From assembly GCF_004364335.1 (NCBI RefSeq), contig NZ_SOCR01000013.1, positions 116,649-180,648 of the forward strand: a stretch of 64,000 nt of DNA, given 5' to 3'. Origin of the DNA: Pseudomonas graminis (lineage in GTDB: Bacteria; Pseudomonadota; Gammaproteobacteria; Pseudomonadales; Pseudomonadaceae). A program made the position numbers and the translations under genes. Shown piece by piece: positions 44,657 through 54,008 of this stretch. Below the pieces are notes generated by a model. It was not told where the DNA came from. It saw only the letters and a list, made by a program, of their open reading frames with translations, and searched no databases. Within the stretch, counting starts at the first letter, position 1, and the number at the start of each line of letters is the position of its first letter.

Positions 44657-44742
44657 AGTTCTGCCTCTGGCAGAACCCTATCAGCGCCGCTAAATCCGGA
44701 CGGCCCCACACCATCGCAAAGCCACCACAATCACCTACAAAC

Positions 44743-44775
44743 AAAAAAGCCCCAACTCTCACGAGTCGGGGCTTT
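44743..44775 (-). terminator. Intrinsic terminator of ppiD
   Basis: Stem AAAGCCCC-ACTC/GAGT-GGGGCTTT followed on the minus strand by a run of T, 23 bp after the ppiD stop. Confidence 0.85.
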
Positions 44776-44798
44776 CTGTTAACAGCGTTCTGCGTCGA

Positions 44799-46673
44799 TC
44801 AATACTTCTCGATCTTCGCCGCTGCTTCCAACTGCTTACGGTAGGCCGCGAAATCCTGCTGCCCCTCACGGGATGACAGGAAACGACGGTATTGGCTCTT
44901 CTCCTCATCCGACGCAGGAGCCGCCTGATTCACGCCGTTCAGACGCACAATCACAAAGCTGCCATCCGCTGCCGTCAGGCTGCCATAAACCGGCTTGTCC
45001 TTGCCTTCCGGCTTCGGCATACGGAACGCCGCCTGCAGCACCTGAGGATCAACACCCTCCTGGCTGCGTGAGGCCGCTTCCACGACCTTCCAGCTCTGAC
45101 CTTCCTGCTTGGTCGCCGCATACGGCACCTTGCCGTCACGCAGGCCTGCCAGCAGCGCCTCGCCCTTGGTCTTCACCGCATCGCTGGCATGTTCTTTCGC
45201 CAGCTGCGCACGAATCGGCGCAGACACCGCTTCCAGCGGCAACTGCTCAGGCTGACGGTGCTCTTTGACATGCACCACCACCACGGTCTCAGGATCCAGC
45301 TCCAGCGCAGAACTGTTGGAACCCTCTTCCATCACTTCCGGGCTGAAAGCCGCCTGAATCACTGCACGGTTGGCTGCAATGCCTTCGCCACCCTCGCGAC
45401 CGAACGGCGCGGTCGTCTGCACTTTCAGACCCAGGTCCTGAGCCGGCTGGGACAGATCGGACGCTTCGAACGCGGCGTCTTCGAGCTTCTTGCTCGCATC
45501 GACGAACTTCTGCTCCACCTGCTGGGATTTCAGCTCGTGGGTCAGCTTCTCCTTCAGGCTGGCGAACGTCGGGACCGACGGCGCTTCGACGCCCAGCAGC
45601 TTGATCAAGTGCCAGCCAAATTGACTGCGAACCGGGGCCGAGACCTGATCCTTGTTCAGCGCATACAGCGCATCTTCGAAGGCCGGGTCATAGACGCCCT
45701 TGCCGGCGTAGCCCAGGTCACCGCCCTTGGTCGACGACCCCGGATCCTGAGAGAACTCCTTCGCCAGCGCAGCGAAATCTTCGCCCTTGGCAACGCGCTG
45801 CTGGATTTCTTCAATCTTGGCTTTCGCCTGAGCGTCCGTGGTCTTGTCGTTGACTTCGATCAGGATGTGCGCCGCACGGCGCTGCTCGGCCAGGTTGGCG
45901 ATCTCTTTCTGATACGCCGCTTGCAGGTCTTCATCCTTCACCGACACCTTGTCGAAGAAGGAGGACTTCTTCAGTTCGATGTAGTCGAGCACCACTTGCT
46001 CAGGACTCAGAAACTCTTTTGCGTGCTGATCGTAGTGCGCCTTGATCTCGTCGTCGGTGACTTTCACGCTCGACGGATCGGCCGGCAGGGTCAACGTAGC
46101 GAAATCACGGGTCTGTTTTTCCAGGCGGGCAAACGCGTCGACTTGCGCGTCAGTGACGAACGCACTGCCGCCGATACCGGCACGAATCTGGCCGATCAAC
46201 ATTTCCTGGCCCAGGATCTGGCGGAATTGCAGACGGGAGTAGCCGAGCTGGCGGATGACCTGATCGAAGCGATCAGCACTGAATTTACCGTCGACCTGGA
46301 ATTCAGGGGTCAGCAGCATTTGCTGATCCAGCGCGGCTTCGGAGAAACCGAACTTCGAATCAGCGGCGCCCTGCAACAGCAGCTTGCGGTCGATCAAGCC
46401 CTTGAGAGCGGAGTCACGCAGCATCTTTTCATTGAGCATCGCAGGATCGAAGTCCTTGCCCAGCTGTTGCATCAGCTGGCGGCGTTGCATTTCAACGGCT
46501 TGACCCAGTTCAGCCTGGGTGACTTCCTCACCATTGACCTTCGCAGCATCCTGCGAGTGGCTGGTGGCCCGGAAAATGGCATCGAACCCGGTCAGGGCCA
46601 TCAGAGCGATGATGACCCCGATGATGGTTTTGGCAATCCATCCCTGTGAATTGTCCCTGATATTCTGCAGCAT
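44799..46673 (-). CDS. ppiD: Periplasmic folding chaperone / peptidyl-prolyl isomerase PpiD
   Basis: A 624-residue membrane-anchored chaperone working at the SecYEG exit. A short cytoplasmic N-terminus and one transmembrane helix (TIIGVIIALMALTGFDAIF) are followed by a SurA-N-like domain, a parvulin domain (about residues 265-365: RRAAHILIEV, GEDFAALAKEFSQDP, GGDLGYAGKG, FGWHLIKLLG) and a C-terminal SurA-like part. Start ATG 46673 has GGGGGA upstream; an upstream in-frame ATG is rejected. It sits downstream of hupB as in the standard tig-clpPX-lon-hupB-ppiD arrangement, separated by the hupB terminator. Confidence 0.94.
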   Translation of the reverse strand: MLQNIRDNSQGWIAKTIIGVIIALMALTGFDAIFRATSHSQDAAKVNGEEVTQAELGQAVEMQRRQLMQQLGKDFDPAMLNEKMLRDSALKGLIDRKLLLQGAADSKFGFSEAALDQQMLLTPEFQVDGKFSADRFDQVIRQLGYSRLQFRQILGQEMLIGQIRAGIGGSAFVTDAQVDAFARLEKQTRDFATLTLPADPSSVKVTDDEIKAHYDQHAKEFLSPEQVVLDYIELKKSSFFDKVSVKDEDLQAAYQKEIANLAEQRRAAHILIEVNDKTTDAQAKAKIEEIQQRVAKGEDFAALAKEFSQDPGSSTKGGDLGYAGKGVYDPAFEDALYALNKDQVSAPVRSQFGWHLIKLLGVEAPSVPTFASLKEKLTHELKSQQVEQKFVDASKKLEDAAFEASDLSQPAQDLGLKVQTTAPFGREGGEGIAANRAVIQAAFSPEVMEEGSNSSALELDPETVVVVHVKEHRQPEQLPLEAVSAPIRAQLAKEHASDAVKTKGEALLAGLRDGKVPYAATKQEGQSWKVVEAASRSQEGVDPQVLQAAFRMPKPEGKDKPVYGSLTAADGSFVIVRLNGVNQAAPASDEEKSQYRRFLSSREGQQDFAAYRKQLEAAAKIEKY

Positions 46674-46754
46674 GTATCCCCCAGAGGGTTGTACTCGACT
46701 CACCAGGCTGCTGCACACGGTAACGCGGAGCGTGGGTTGAATCCGGATAGAAGA

Positions 46755-46778
46755 AAGGCGCATCCGAGGATGCGCCTT
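46755..46778 (-). terminator. Intrinsic terminator of hupB
   Basis: Stem AAGGCGCATCC/GGATGCGCCTT with a 2-base loop, followed on the minus strand by TCTTCT. About 135 bp after the hupB stop and 80 bp before ppiD. Confidence 0.75.
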
Positions 46779-46912
46779 CTCGTAACTTGCAAAGCGGACG
46801 GGGTTCGATGTGCGTTCCCCGAGTGACAGTCCAGCGCTTGATCAACCGCACTTGCCGCTTCACGCCCCGAACAGAAACAACGCTGTCCCGGGCGGGCAAA
46901 GTAAAAAGAAAC

Positions 46913-47185
46913 TCAGTTAACGGCTTCTTTCAGCGCTTTACCGGCTTTGAAGCCAGGTTTCTTGGCCGCTGGAATTTCCAGGGTTTTACCGGTCTGAGGG
47001 TTACGGCCGGTACGGGCAGGACGATCAGTGACGGAGAAAGTGCCGAAGCCTACCAGTACTACAGAGTCGCCAGCCTTGAGAGCGCCAGTGACGGATTCGA
47101 TTACAGCGTCCAGCGCACGGCCAGCAGCAGCTTTCGGGATGTCAGCGGATGCGGCGATGGCATCAATCAGTTCCGACTTGTTCAC
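46913..47185 (-). CDS. hupB: Nucleoid-associated DNA-binding protein HU-beta
   Basis: A 90-residue histone-like protein that bends DNA as a homo- or heterodimer. It begins MNKSELIDAIAASADIPKAA and contains the beta-arm signature GFGTFSVTDRPARTGRNPQT, ending FKAGKALKEAVN. The start is GTG at 47185 with GGGGAC upstream; the frame is open further, but those residues are the promoter and leader. A near-consensus promoter lies about 90 bp upstream (47276-47305). Confidence 0.96.
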   Translation of the reverse strand: MNKSELIDAIAASADIPKAAAGRALDAVIESVTGALKAGDSVVLVGFGTFSVTDRPARTGRNPQTGKTLEIPAAKKPGFKAGKALKEAVN

Positions 47186-47275
47186 TCTAAGTCCCCTTAT
47201 ATATTTGAGTATTTCTAAGTTTTTTTTGGTGAAACCAAACGAACACGAGCGGCCTGAACAGGCTTGAAGAGCCGC

Positions 47276-47305
47276 TTTATAGCAAGGGCTCCAAAAACCT
47301 GTCAA
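47276..47305 (-). promoter_or_regulatory. Sigma-70 promoter of hupB
   Basis: On the minus strand TTGACA, 18 bp, TATAAA. It lies in the gap between the lon stop and hupB. Confidence 0.8.
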
Positions 47306-47320
47306 GGAAGGCCTCCCAGA

Positions 47321-49717
47321 CTAATGCGTGCTGATCCTTCCCTTGGCGTCAGACTCGCGCTTTTCATCCTTGGCAACCATCTCGGGAGCCACATCCGGCA
47401 AGGGCTCCGGCGCGTATTGCAGCGCAATTTGGAGGACCTCGTCAATCCATTTAACCGGTTTGATTTGCAGGTCCGCCTTGATGTTGTCCGGGATCTCCTT
47501 CAGATCGCGAACGTTCTCTTCGGGGATGATCACTGTCTTGATGCCACCACGGTGAGCAGCCAGCAATTTCTCCTTGAGACCGCCGATTGCCAGCACCTGT
47601 CCACGCAAAGTGATTTCACCCGTCATGGCCACGTCCGCGCGGACCGGAATCCCCGTCAGTGCCGACACCAGCGCCGTGCACATGCCCACGCCTGCGCTTG
47701 GGCCGTCTTTCGGCGTCGCACCTTCCGGCATATGGATGTGCGTGTCGCGCTTCTCGTGGAAGTCCAGAGGAATGCCCAGGCTCTTGGCACGGCTGCGGAC
47801 CACTGTCAGCGCGGCCGTGATCGATTCGACCATGACATCGCCCAGCGAACCGGTCTTGATCAATTGACCCTTGCCCGGAACAACCGCTGCTTCGATGGTC
47901 AGCAGCTCGCCGCCGACCTGAGTCCAGGCCAGACCGGTCACCTGACCGACCTGATCCTGCTGCTCAGCCAGGCCATAACGGAATTTGCGCACGCCGAGGA
48001 AGTTCTCGAGCATATCCGCGGTCACGACCACTGAAAAACGCTTCTCGTGTGCGTGTTCCTTGACCGCCTTGCGGCAGACCTTGGCGATCTGACGCTCAAG
48101 GCTACGCACGCCCGCTTCACGGGTGTAGTAGCGGATGATGTCGCGTATCGCCTCGACTTCGAACTCGATCTCGCCTTTCTTCAAGCCGTTGGCAGCGATC
48201 TGCTTGGGGGAGAGGTACTTGGTCGCGATGTTGATCTTCTCGTCTTCGGTGTAGCCGGGCAGGCGGATCACTTCCATACGGTCAAGGAGCGCCGGCGGAA
48301 TGTTCATCGAGTTGGCGGTGCACAGGAACATCACGTCGGAGAGGTCGTAATCGACTTCCAGGTAATGGTCGTTGAAGTTGTGGTTCTGCTCGGGATCCAG
48401 CACTTCCAGCAACGCCGAAGCCGGGTCACCGCGCATGTCGCTGCCCATCTTGTCGATTTCATCGAGCAGGAACAGCGGATTGCGCACGCCAACCTTGGTC
48501 ATTTTCTGGATCAGGCGACCTGGCATCGAACCGATGTAGGTACGACGGTGCCCACGAATTTCAGCTTCATCGCGTACACCGCCCAGGGCCATACGGACGA
48601 ATTTGCGGTTGGTGGCGTGGGCGATCGACTCGGCCAGCGAGGTTTTACCCACGCCAGGAGGACCGACCAGGCACAACACCGGACCACGAATCTTCTTCAC
48701 GCGCTTTTGAACGGCGAGGTATTCGAGGATCCGCTCTTTGACTTCGTCCAGACCGTAGTGGTCGGCGTCGAGGATGTCTTCGGCGCGGGCGAGGTCCAGA
48801 CGCACTTTGCTCTGGGCCTTCCACGGCACCTGGACCAGCCAGTCAATGTAGGAGCGAACGACGGTGGCCTCGGCGGACATCGGCGACATCTGCTTGAGCT
48901 TGTTCAGCTCGGCGGTGGCTTTGGTCATCGCGTCTTTGGGCAGGCCGGCGGCATCGATGCGCTTTTTCAGCTCTTCGATTTCGTTGTGGCCTTCCTCGCT
49001 GTCGCCGAGCTCTTTCTGAATGGCCTTCATCTGCTCATTCAGGTAGTACTCGCGCTGACTGCGCTCCATCTGCTTTTTCACGCGACCGCGGATGCGCTTC
49101 TCGACCTGCAGGAGGTCAATTTCGGCATCCAGCAACGCCAGCACGTGTTCAACACGCGCCGACAGGTCAATGATCTCGAGGATTTCCTGCTTCTGCTCGA
49201 TCTTCAGCGCCATGTGGGCAGCCATGGTGTCGACCAGACGCCCCGGCTCATCGATGCTGTTAAGGGAGGAAAGCACCTCCGCCGGGACTTTTTTGCCCAG
49301 CTGTACGTACTGTTCGAACTGAGCCAGCAGGCTACGGACGAAGACTTCGGATTCACGATCCGGCGCATCGACTTCATCGATCAGCGCCACTTCGGCGCGG
49401 CAGTGGCCGTCGACCTCAATGAAGCGCTCGACCGAGCCACGCTGCTCGCCCTCGACCAGAACCTTTACGGTACCGTCCGGCAGCTTCAGCAGCTGCAGCA
49501 CGGTGGCCACGGTGCCAACGTTGTACAGCGCTTCTTCACCGGGATCGTCGTCGGCCGGGTTTCGTTGCGCCAGCAGCAAGATCTGCTTGTCGCCGGTCAT
49601 TGCCGCTTCAAGGGCCTCGATCGACTTCTCGCGCCCCACGAACAGCGGGATAACCATATGCGGGTAAACCACAACATCGCGCAGTGGCAAGAGAGGCAGT
49701 TCAATGGTCGTCTTCAT
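47321..49717 (-). CDS. lon: ATP-dependent Lon protease
   Basis: A 798-residue AAA+ serine protease for damaged and regulatory proteins. An N-terminal substrate domain (LPLLPLRDVVVYPHMVIPLF) precedes Walker A GPPGVGKTS (near residue 352), Walker B (LFLLDEIDKM), and the C-terminal protease domain with catalytic Ser in KDGPSAGVGM and Lys in the following helix. The C-terminus is a short charged tail. Length is close to the family's 780-810. It is the standard gene between clpX and hupB. A sigma-32-like promoter is visible upstream. Confidence 0.97.
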   Translation of the reverse strand: MKTTIELPLLPLRDVVVYPHMVIPLFVGREKSIEALEAAMTGDKQILLLAQRNPADDDPGEEALYNVGTVATVLQLLKLPDGTVKVLVEGEQRGSVERFIEVDGHCRAEVALIDEVDAPDRESEVFVRSLLAQFEQYVQLGKKVPAEVLSSLNSIDEPGRLVDTMAAHMALKIEQKQEILEIIDLSARVEHVLALLDAEIDLLQVEKRIRGRVKKQMERSQREYYLNEQMKAIQKELGDSEEGHNEIEELKKRIDAAGLPKDAMTKATAELNKLKQMSPMSAEATVVRSYIDWLVQVPWKAQSKVRLDLARAEDILDADHYGLDEVKERILEYLAVQKRVKKIRGPVLCLVGPPGVGKTSLAESIAHATNRKFVRMALGGVRDEAEIRGHRRTYIGSMPGRLIQKMTKVGVRNPLFLLDEIDKMGSDMRGDPASALLEVLDPEQNHNFNDHYLEVDYDLSDVMFLCTANSMNIPPALLDRMEVIRLPGYTEDEKINIATKYLSPKQIAANGLKKGEIEFEVEAIRDIIRYYTREAGVRSLERQIAKVCRKAVKEHAHEKRFSVVVTADMLENFLGVRKFRYGLAEQQDQVGQVTGLAWTQVGGELLTIEAAVVPGKGQLIKTGSLGDVMVESITAALTVVRSRAKSLGIPLDFHEKRDTHIHMPEGATPKDGPSAGVGMCTALVSALTGIPVRADVAMTGEITLRGQVLAIGGLKEKLLAAHRGGIKTVIIPEENVRDLKEIPDNIKADLQIKPVKWIDEVLQIALQYAPEPLPDVAPEMVAKDEKRESDAKGRISTH

Positions 49718-49775
49718 GATTTCGCCTCTACGGCGGCCTTCAGGCCATGGACAGATATAAATAAGCTGAAAATCA

Positions 49776-49804
49776 AGATGGGGGTTGAACCTTAAAAAAA
49801 CAAG
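49776..49804 (-). promoter_or_regulatory. Sigma-32 (heat-shock) promoter of lon
   Basis: On the minus strand CTTGTT, 15 bp, CCCCATCT, close to the CTTGAA-(13-17)-CCCCATnT consensus, about 60 bp before the lon start. Confidence 0.65.
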
Positions 49805-49860
49805 CGTCGCTTTGAGTTAAAGCAAAAGCTGAAACGCAGACCCGGCTTGAGGGAAACGCG

Positions 49861-49882
49861 AAAAGGGCCCGAGGGCCCTTTT
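49861..49882 (-). terminator. Intrinsic terminator of clpX
   Basis: AAAAGGGCCC, short loop, GGGCCCTTTT, about 30 bp after the clpX stop; symmetrical, so it could act on both strands. Confidence 0.8.
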
Positions 49883-49914
49883 CGTTTCCAGTCGCCCGGT
49901 GCGTTGCCAGCAGG

Positions 49915-51198
49915 CTACGCGTCGGGTGCCGCCTTGGCAGGTGGCTCGCTGTTTTCGTAAATCAACAGCGGCTTGGAGGTGCCCTCGATCACGCTTTCAT
50001 CGATCACCACCTTGCTCACGTCGGACTGCGACGGGATCTCGTACATGGTGTCGAGCAGAACGCCCTCGAGGATGGAGCGCAGACCGCGAGCACCGGTCTT
50101 GCGCTCAAGCGCACGACGGGCAACCGATTTCAACGCATCCGGACGGAACTCGAGGTCCACGCCTTCCATCTCGAACAACTTGCCGTATTGCTTGGTGAGC
50201 GCGTTCTTCGGCTCGGTCAGAATCTGCATCAGCGCAGCTTCGTCCAACTCGTCCAGCGTCGCCAGAACAGGCAGACGACCCACGAACTCCGGGATCAGAC
50301 CGAACTTGACCAGATCGTCAGGCTCGACTTCACGCAGGGATTCGCCGACCTTCTTGCCCTCTTCCTTGCTGCGCACTTCGGCGTTGAAGCCGATGCCGCC
50401 TTTGGTGGAGCGATTCTGGATGACCTTTTCCAGGCCAGAGAACGCACCGCCACAGATGAAGAGGATGTTACGCGTGTCCACCTGCAGGAATTCCTGCTGT
50501 GGGTGCTTGCGACCACCTTGAGGCGGGACGGAAGCCACGGTGCCTTCAATCAGCTTCAGCAAGGCCTGCTGCACGCCTTCGCCCGACACGTCACGGGTGA
50601 TGGAAGGGTTGTCGGACTTGCGCGAAATCTTGTCGATTTCGTCGATGTAGACAATACCCATCTGGGCCTTCTCGACATCGTAATCGCACTTCTGCAACAG
50701 CTTTTGAATGATGTTCTCGACGTCCTCACCCACATAACCGGCTTCGGTCAGGGTGGTGGCGTCGGCGATAGTGAACGGAACGTTGAGCAAACGAGCGAGC
50801 GTTTCGGCCAGCAGGGTCTTGCCGGAGCCCGTCGGGCCGATCAGCAGGATGTTGCTCTTGCCCAGTTCAACGTCGTCGTTTTTCTTGTCGCGCTGATTCA
50901 GTCGCTTGTAGTGGTTGTACACCGCTACTGCGAGAACCTTTTTGGCACGTTCCTGACCAATGACGTACTGGTCAAGGATGCCGCTGATTTCTTTAGGCGA
51001 TGGCAGTTTATGCGCGCTGCTCTCGGCCTGTGCTTCCTGCACCTCCTCGCGGATGATGTCATTGCACAGGTCGACGCACTCGTCACAAACAAATACCGAG
51101 GGGCCGGCAATCAACTTGCGCACTTCATGCTGGCTTTTGCCACAGAAGGAGCAATAAAGCAGTTTGCCGTTGTCCTCGCCGTTGCGGGTGTCAGTCAT
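49915..51198 (-). CDS. clpX: ClpX, ATPase subunit of the ClpXP protease
   Basis: A 427-residue AAA+ unfoldase. The N-terminal C4 zinc finger (YCSFCGKSQHE, then VFVCDECVDLC) binds adaptors. Walker A is GPTGSGKT, Walker B in IVYIDEIDKI, pore loop GYVGED, and SRKSDNPSITRDVSGEGVQQ follows. The C-terminal AAA+ small domain is complete. It lies 115 bp downstream of clpP on the same strand. Start ATG 51198 (MTDTRNGEDN) is the family start; an ATG 15 codons earlier is rejected. Confidence 0.97.
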   Translation of the reverse strand: MTDTRNGEDNGKLLYCSFCGKSQHEVRKLIAGPSVFVCDECVDLCNDIIREEVQEAQAESSAHKLPSPKEISGILDQYVIGQERAKKVLAVAVYNHYKRLNQRDKKNDDVELGKSNILLIGPTGSGKTLLAETLARLLNVPFTIADATTLTEAGYVGEDVENIIQKLLQKCDYDVEKAQMGIVYIDEIDKISRKSDNPSITRDVSGEGVQQALLKLIEGTVASVPPQGGRKHPQQEFLQVDTRNILFICGGAFSGLEKVIQNRSTKGGIGFNAEVRSKEEGKKVGESLREVEPDDLVKFGLIPEFVGRLPVLATLDELDEAALMQILTEPKNALTKQYGKLFEMEGVDLEFRPDALKSVARRALERKTGARGLRSILEGVLLDTMYEIPSQSDVSKVVIDESVIEGTSKPLLIYENSEPPAKAAPDA

Positions 51199-51313
51199 TC
51201 GATCGATCCAATCCGGTAGGCTTGCAACACAAGATGAAGGCAATTGCTCGATTTTTCAAGTCCGCAGGCGGCACGGAAGTACCGACCGCCCGGGATCATT
51301 GCCCTTCACACAG

Positions 51314-51955
51314 TCAATTGGTCATTTGACGCCGGTCGATGACCGAGTCCACCAGACCGTATTCAGCAGCGCGTTCTGCGCTCATGAAATTGTCTCGGTT
51401 GGTGTCGCGTTCGATCGCTTCCAGCGTCTGGCCGGTGTGGTGCGCCAGCAGTTCGTTCAGACGTTGACGGATGAACAGAATTTCCCGGGCGTGAATGTCG
51501 ATGTCCGACGCCTGGCCCTGAAAACCGCCCAACGGCTGGTGAATCATGACGCGAGAGTTCGGCAGTGCGAAACGCTTGCCCTTGGCACCACCGGCCAACA
51601 GGAAAGCGCCCATGCTGCAGGCCTGGCCCATGACGGTCGTGGAAACGTCCGGCTTGATGAACTGCATGGTGTCGTAGATCGCCATGCCTGCAGTCACCGA
51701 ACCGCCTGGGGAGTTGATGTAAAGATGGATGTCCTTGTCCGGGTTTTCCGCTTCAAGGAACAGCAGCTGCGCCGAGATGAGGTTGGCCATGTAGTCTTCA
51801 ACCGGACCGACCAGGAAGATGACGCGTTCCTTGAGCAGGCGGGAGTAGATGTCATAGGCGCGCTCGCCACGGGCGGACTGCTCGATAACCATCGGGACCA
51901 GGCCGCCAGCGGCCTGGATGTCAGAGTTCTGCTGAATATAAGAATTGCGGGACAT
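51314..51955 (-). CDS. clpP: ClpP, proteolytic subunit of ClpXP
   Basis: A 213-residue serine peptidase forming a double heptamer. Catalytic Ser is in GQACSMGAFLL, His in VMIHQPLGG and Asp in ERDTNRDNF. The N-terminal propeptide region (MSRNSYIQQN) is normal for Pseudomonas. ATG 51955 fits the family; an ATG three codons upstream sits closer to GGGAG and is possible. It lies 91 bp downstream of tig on the same strand. Confidence 0.96.
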   Translation of the reverse strand: MSRNSYIQQNSDIQAAGGLVPMVIEQSARGERAYDIYSRLLKERVIFLVGPVEDYMANLISAQLLFLEAENPDKDIHLYINSPGGSVTAGMAIYDTMQFIKPDVSTTVMGQACSMGAFLLAGGAKGKRFALPNSRVMIHQPLGGFQGQASDIDIHAREILFIRQRLNELLAHHTGQTLEAIERDTNRDNFMSAERAAEYGLVDSVIDRRQMTN

Positions 51956-51994
51956 GTCTCGCATTCACTCCCAAATAGTCATGTCTTGAATACG

Positions 51995-52022
51995 CATAAG
52001 CCAGCGCGAAGGCTGGCTTATG
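51995..52022 (-). terminator. Hairpin between tig and clpP
   Basis: Perfect stem CATAAGCCAGC/GCTGGCTTATG with a 6-base loop, 25 bp after the tig stop. There is no T tract, so it may be an RNA-processing or partial-termination site. Confidence 0.5.
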
Positions 52023-52046
52023 GTGTTTTCGAACGAGAGAAGGAAA

Positions 52047-53357
52047 TCAGTCGGCTTGTGGAGCTTCAACCGGCTTGACTGCCTCTTCGTACGAGACCGC
52101 TTTGTCGGTCACGCTCGCTTTCTGCAAAACAGTATCCACAACTTGTTCTTCCAGCACAACCGAACGAACTTCGTTCATTTGCTGTTCGTTCTTGTAGTAC
52201 CACGCCACAACCTGCTCTGGCTCCTGGTAGGCGGAAGCCATTTCCTGAATCAGCTCGCGAACGCGGGTGTCGTCAGGCTTGAGGTCGAATTGCTTGACGA
52301 CTTCAGCCACGATCAGACCCAGTTCAACGCGGCGCTTGGCCTGCTCTTCGAACAGCTCTGCCGGCAGTTGGTCAGGCTTGATGTTGCCGCCGAACTGCTG
52401 AACAGCCTGAACGCGCAGACGGTTGACTTCGTTTTCCAGCAGCGCTTTAGGCACTTCGATCGGGTTGGCGGCCAGCAGACCGTCCATTACCTGATTCTTG
52501 ACCTTGGACTTGATGGCCTGACGCAGCTCGCGCTCCATGTTCTTGCGAACTTCGGTGCGGAAGCCTTCGATGTTGGTTTCCTTGATGCCGAACTGCTTGA
52601 AAAACGTTTCGTTCAGCTCAGGCAGGGTCGGTGCCGACACAGTGTTGACGGTGACGGTGAACTCGGCGGTTTTGCCAGCCAGTTCCAGATTCTGGTAATC
52701 CTCTGGGAAAGTCAGGTTCAGAACGCGCTCTTCGCCGGCTTTGGCGCCAACCAGACCGTCTTCGAAACCCGGGATCATGCGACCCGAACCCAACACCAGC
52801 TGAGTACCGGTGGCCGAACCGCCAGCGAACGCTTCACCGTCGATTTTACCGACGAAGTCGATGTTCAGCTGGTCTTCGTTTTGCGCAGCGCGGTCAGCAA
52901 CTTCAAAGCTGACGTTCTGCTTGCGCAGGATTTCCAGCATGTTGTCCAGATCGGAATCAGCGACGTCAGCCGACAGACGCTCGACGGAAATGGACTCGAA
53001 ACCGGCAACGGTGAATTCAGGGAATACTTCGAACGTAGCGATGTACTCGAGGTCCTTGCCCTTTTCGAAGGTTTTAGGCTCGACGGAAGGTGCGCCAGCC
53101 GGGTTCAGCTTTTGCTCGACGACTGCTTCGTAGAAGGTCGCCTGGATCAGATCGCCTAATGCTTCTTGACGAGCACCGTCTTCGTAACGCTGGCGGATCA
53201 CGCTCATAGGCACTTTGCCTGGGCGGAAGCCCGGGATCTTGGCTTTACGTGCGGTCTGCTGCAGACGCTTGTTGACTTCAGACTCGATGCGCTCAGCGGG
53301 CACGCCAATGGTCATGCGGCGCTCGAGAGCGGAAGTGTTTTCAACAGAAACTTGCAT
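52047..53357 (-). CDS. tig: Trigger factor, ribosome-associated chaperone
   Basis: A 436-residue chaperone and peptidyl-prolyl isomerase. It has the N-terminal ribosome-binding domain with the docking signature GFRPGKVP, an FKBP-like domain (NIDFVGKIDGEAFAGG, GRMIPGFEDGLVGAKAGE) and a long helical C-terminal domain. Start ATG 53357 with GAGGAA 7 bp upstream; an in-frame ATG 21 codons earlier overlaps the promoter region. It is the first gene of the tig-clpP-clpX-lon block. Confidence 0.96.
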   Translation of the reverse strand: MQVSVENTSALERRMTIGVPAERIESEVNKRLQQTARKAKIPGFRPGKVPMSVIRQRYEDGARQEALGDLIQATFYEAVVEQKLNPAGAPSVEPKTFEKGKDLEYIATFEVFPEFTVAGFESISVERLSADVADSDLDNMLEILRKQNVSFEVADRAAQNEDQLNIDFVGKIDGEAFAGGSATGTQLVLGSGRMIPGFEDGLVGAKAGEERVLNLTFPEDYQNLELAGKTAEFTVTVNTVSAPTLPELNETFFKQFGIKETNIEGFRTEVRKNMERELRQAIKSKVKNQVMDGLLAANPIEVPKALLENEVNRLRVQAVQQFGGNIKPDQLPAELFEEQAKRRVELGLIVAEVVKQFDLKPDDTRVRELIQEMASAYQEPEQVVAWYYKNEQQMNEVRSVVLEEQVVDTVLQKASVTDKAVSYEEAVKPVEAPQAD

Positions 53358-53418
53358 TGATATTCCTCGTTGCACAGACGTTAGCCGGCCGTTTCCGACC
53401 CCAGAATCAAGGGCAAGC

Positions 53419-53447
53419 ATTCTAGTGGGTCAAACTCAAGAAGTCAC
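53419..53447 (-). promoter_or_regulatory. Candidate sigma-70 promoter of tig
   Basis: Minus strand GTGACT, 17 bp, TAGAAT, about 60 bp before the tig start. Confidence 0.45.
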
Positions 53448-53664
53448 CCTACTGAACAAGGGTAAATTAGGTAGCATGCAGCCCGGGAATCGCAGATGAA
53501 TGTTTCAGCCTGCGGGAGGTGTCTGGAACGCACCTGATACGCCCCTGTATAAAGGAAGCAAAAGGACGACCGAAACATGATCCAGTCCCTGGAAGCACAC
53601 CGAACGAGCCCTGTGTCATGGACCCATCAAGCTCGCACCGCGTTAAAACGCAGCACGTTGAAAC

Positions 53665-53689
53665 AAAAAAAGCCGCACAAGGCGGCTTT
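53665..53689 (-). terminator. Intrinsic terminator of the tRNA operon
   Basis: AAAGCCGC/GCGGCTTT stem, loop about 5 bases, followed on the minus strand by TTTTTT. About 40 bp after tRNA-Leu. Confidence 0.8.
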
Positions 53690-53730
53690 CTTTCATCCCT
53701 CAACACCCGAAGTGTTGCGAGACTTTTAAC

Positions 53731-53815
53731 TGGTGCGGACGGAGAGACTCGAACTCTCACACCTTGCGGCGCTGGAACCTAAATCCAGTGTGTCTACCAA
53801 TTCCACCACATCCGC
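53731..53815 (-). tRNA. tRNA-Leu (anticodon UAG)
   Basis: 85 nt including encoded CCA. Acceptor GCGGATG/CGTCCGC; anticodon arm CTGGA-TTTAGGT-TCCAG gives anticodon TAG; T arm AGAGTTCGAGTCTCT. A long variable arm (GCGCCGCAAGGTGT region) marks it as a class II tRNA. Last of three tRNAs on one minus-strand transcript. Confidence 0.95.
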
Positions 53816-53872
53816 GTTTTGAAGCGCTTAAAGCAAAGGCGCCAGATTATGAATCTGGCGCCTTTTCGAATA

Positions 53873-53949
53873 TGGGGTGGACGAAGGGGATCGAACCCTC
53901 GACAACGGGAGTCACAATCCCGTGCTCTACCAACTGAGCTACGCCCACC
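53873..53949 (-). tRNA. tRNA-His (anticodon GUG)
   Basis: 77 nt including the extra 5' G(-1) and encoded CCA. It starts GGTGGGCGTAGCTCAG; anticodon arm CGGGA-TTGTGAC-TCCCG; T arm ends with GTTCGATCC. The G(-1):C73 pair that identifies tRNA-His is present. Confidence 0.96.
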
Positions 53950-54008
53950 ATATCGCGTTGTAACCGACGCATTCAAATTGAATGCTACTTGTGCCAAAGC
54001 TGCCTAAA

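Larger units (their letters stand above)
53358..53730. other. Region between tig and the tRNA cluster
   Basis: 373 bp holding the candidate tig promoter and the tRNA terminator. Between them (53450-53660) I see no gene or repeat. Confidence 0.4.

Noticed and set aside
43871..44844. Several 70-150-residue frames on both strands between fabI and ppiD
   Set aside because: They lie in the inverted-repeat arms and mirror each other; they are products of the repeat, not genes.
48047..49795. 582-residue plus-strand frame opposite lon
   Set aside because: Shadow of lon with no recognisable domain; same for the long frame 45189-46649 opposite ppiD and 57563-58999 opposite the importer permeases.
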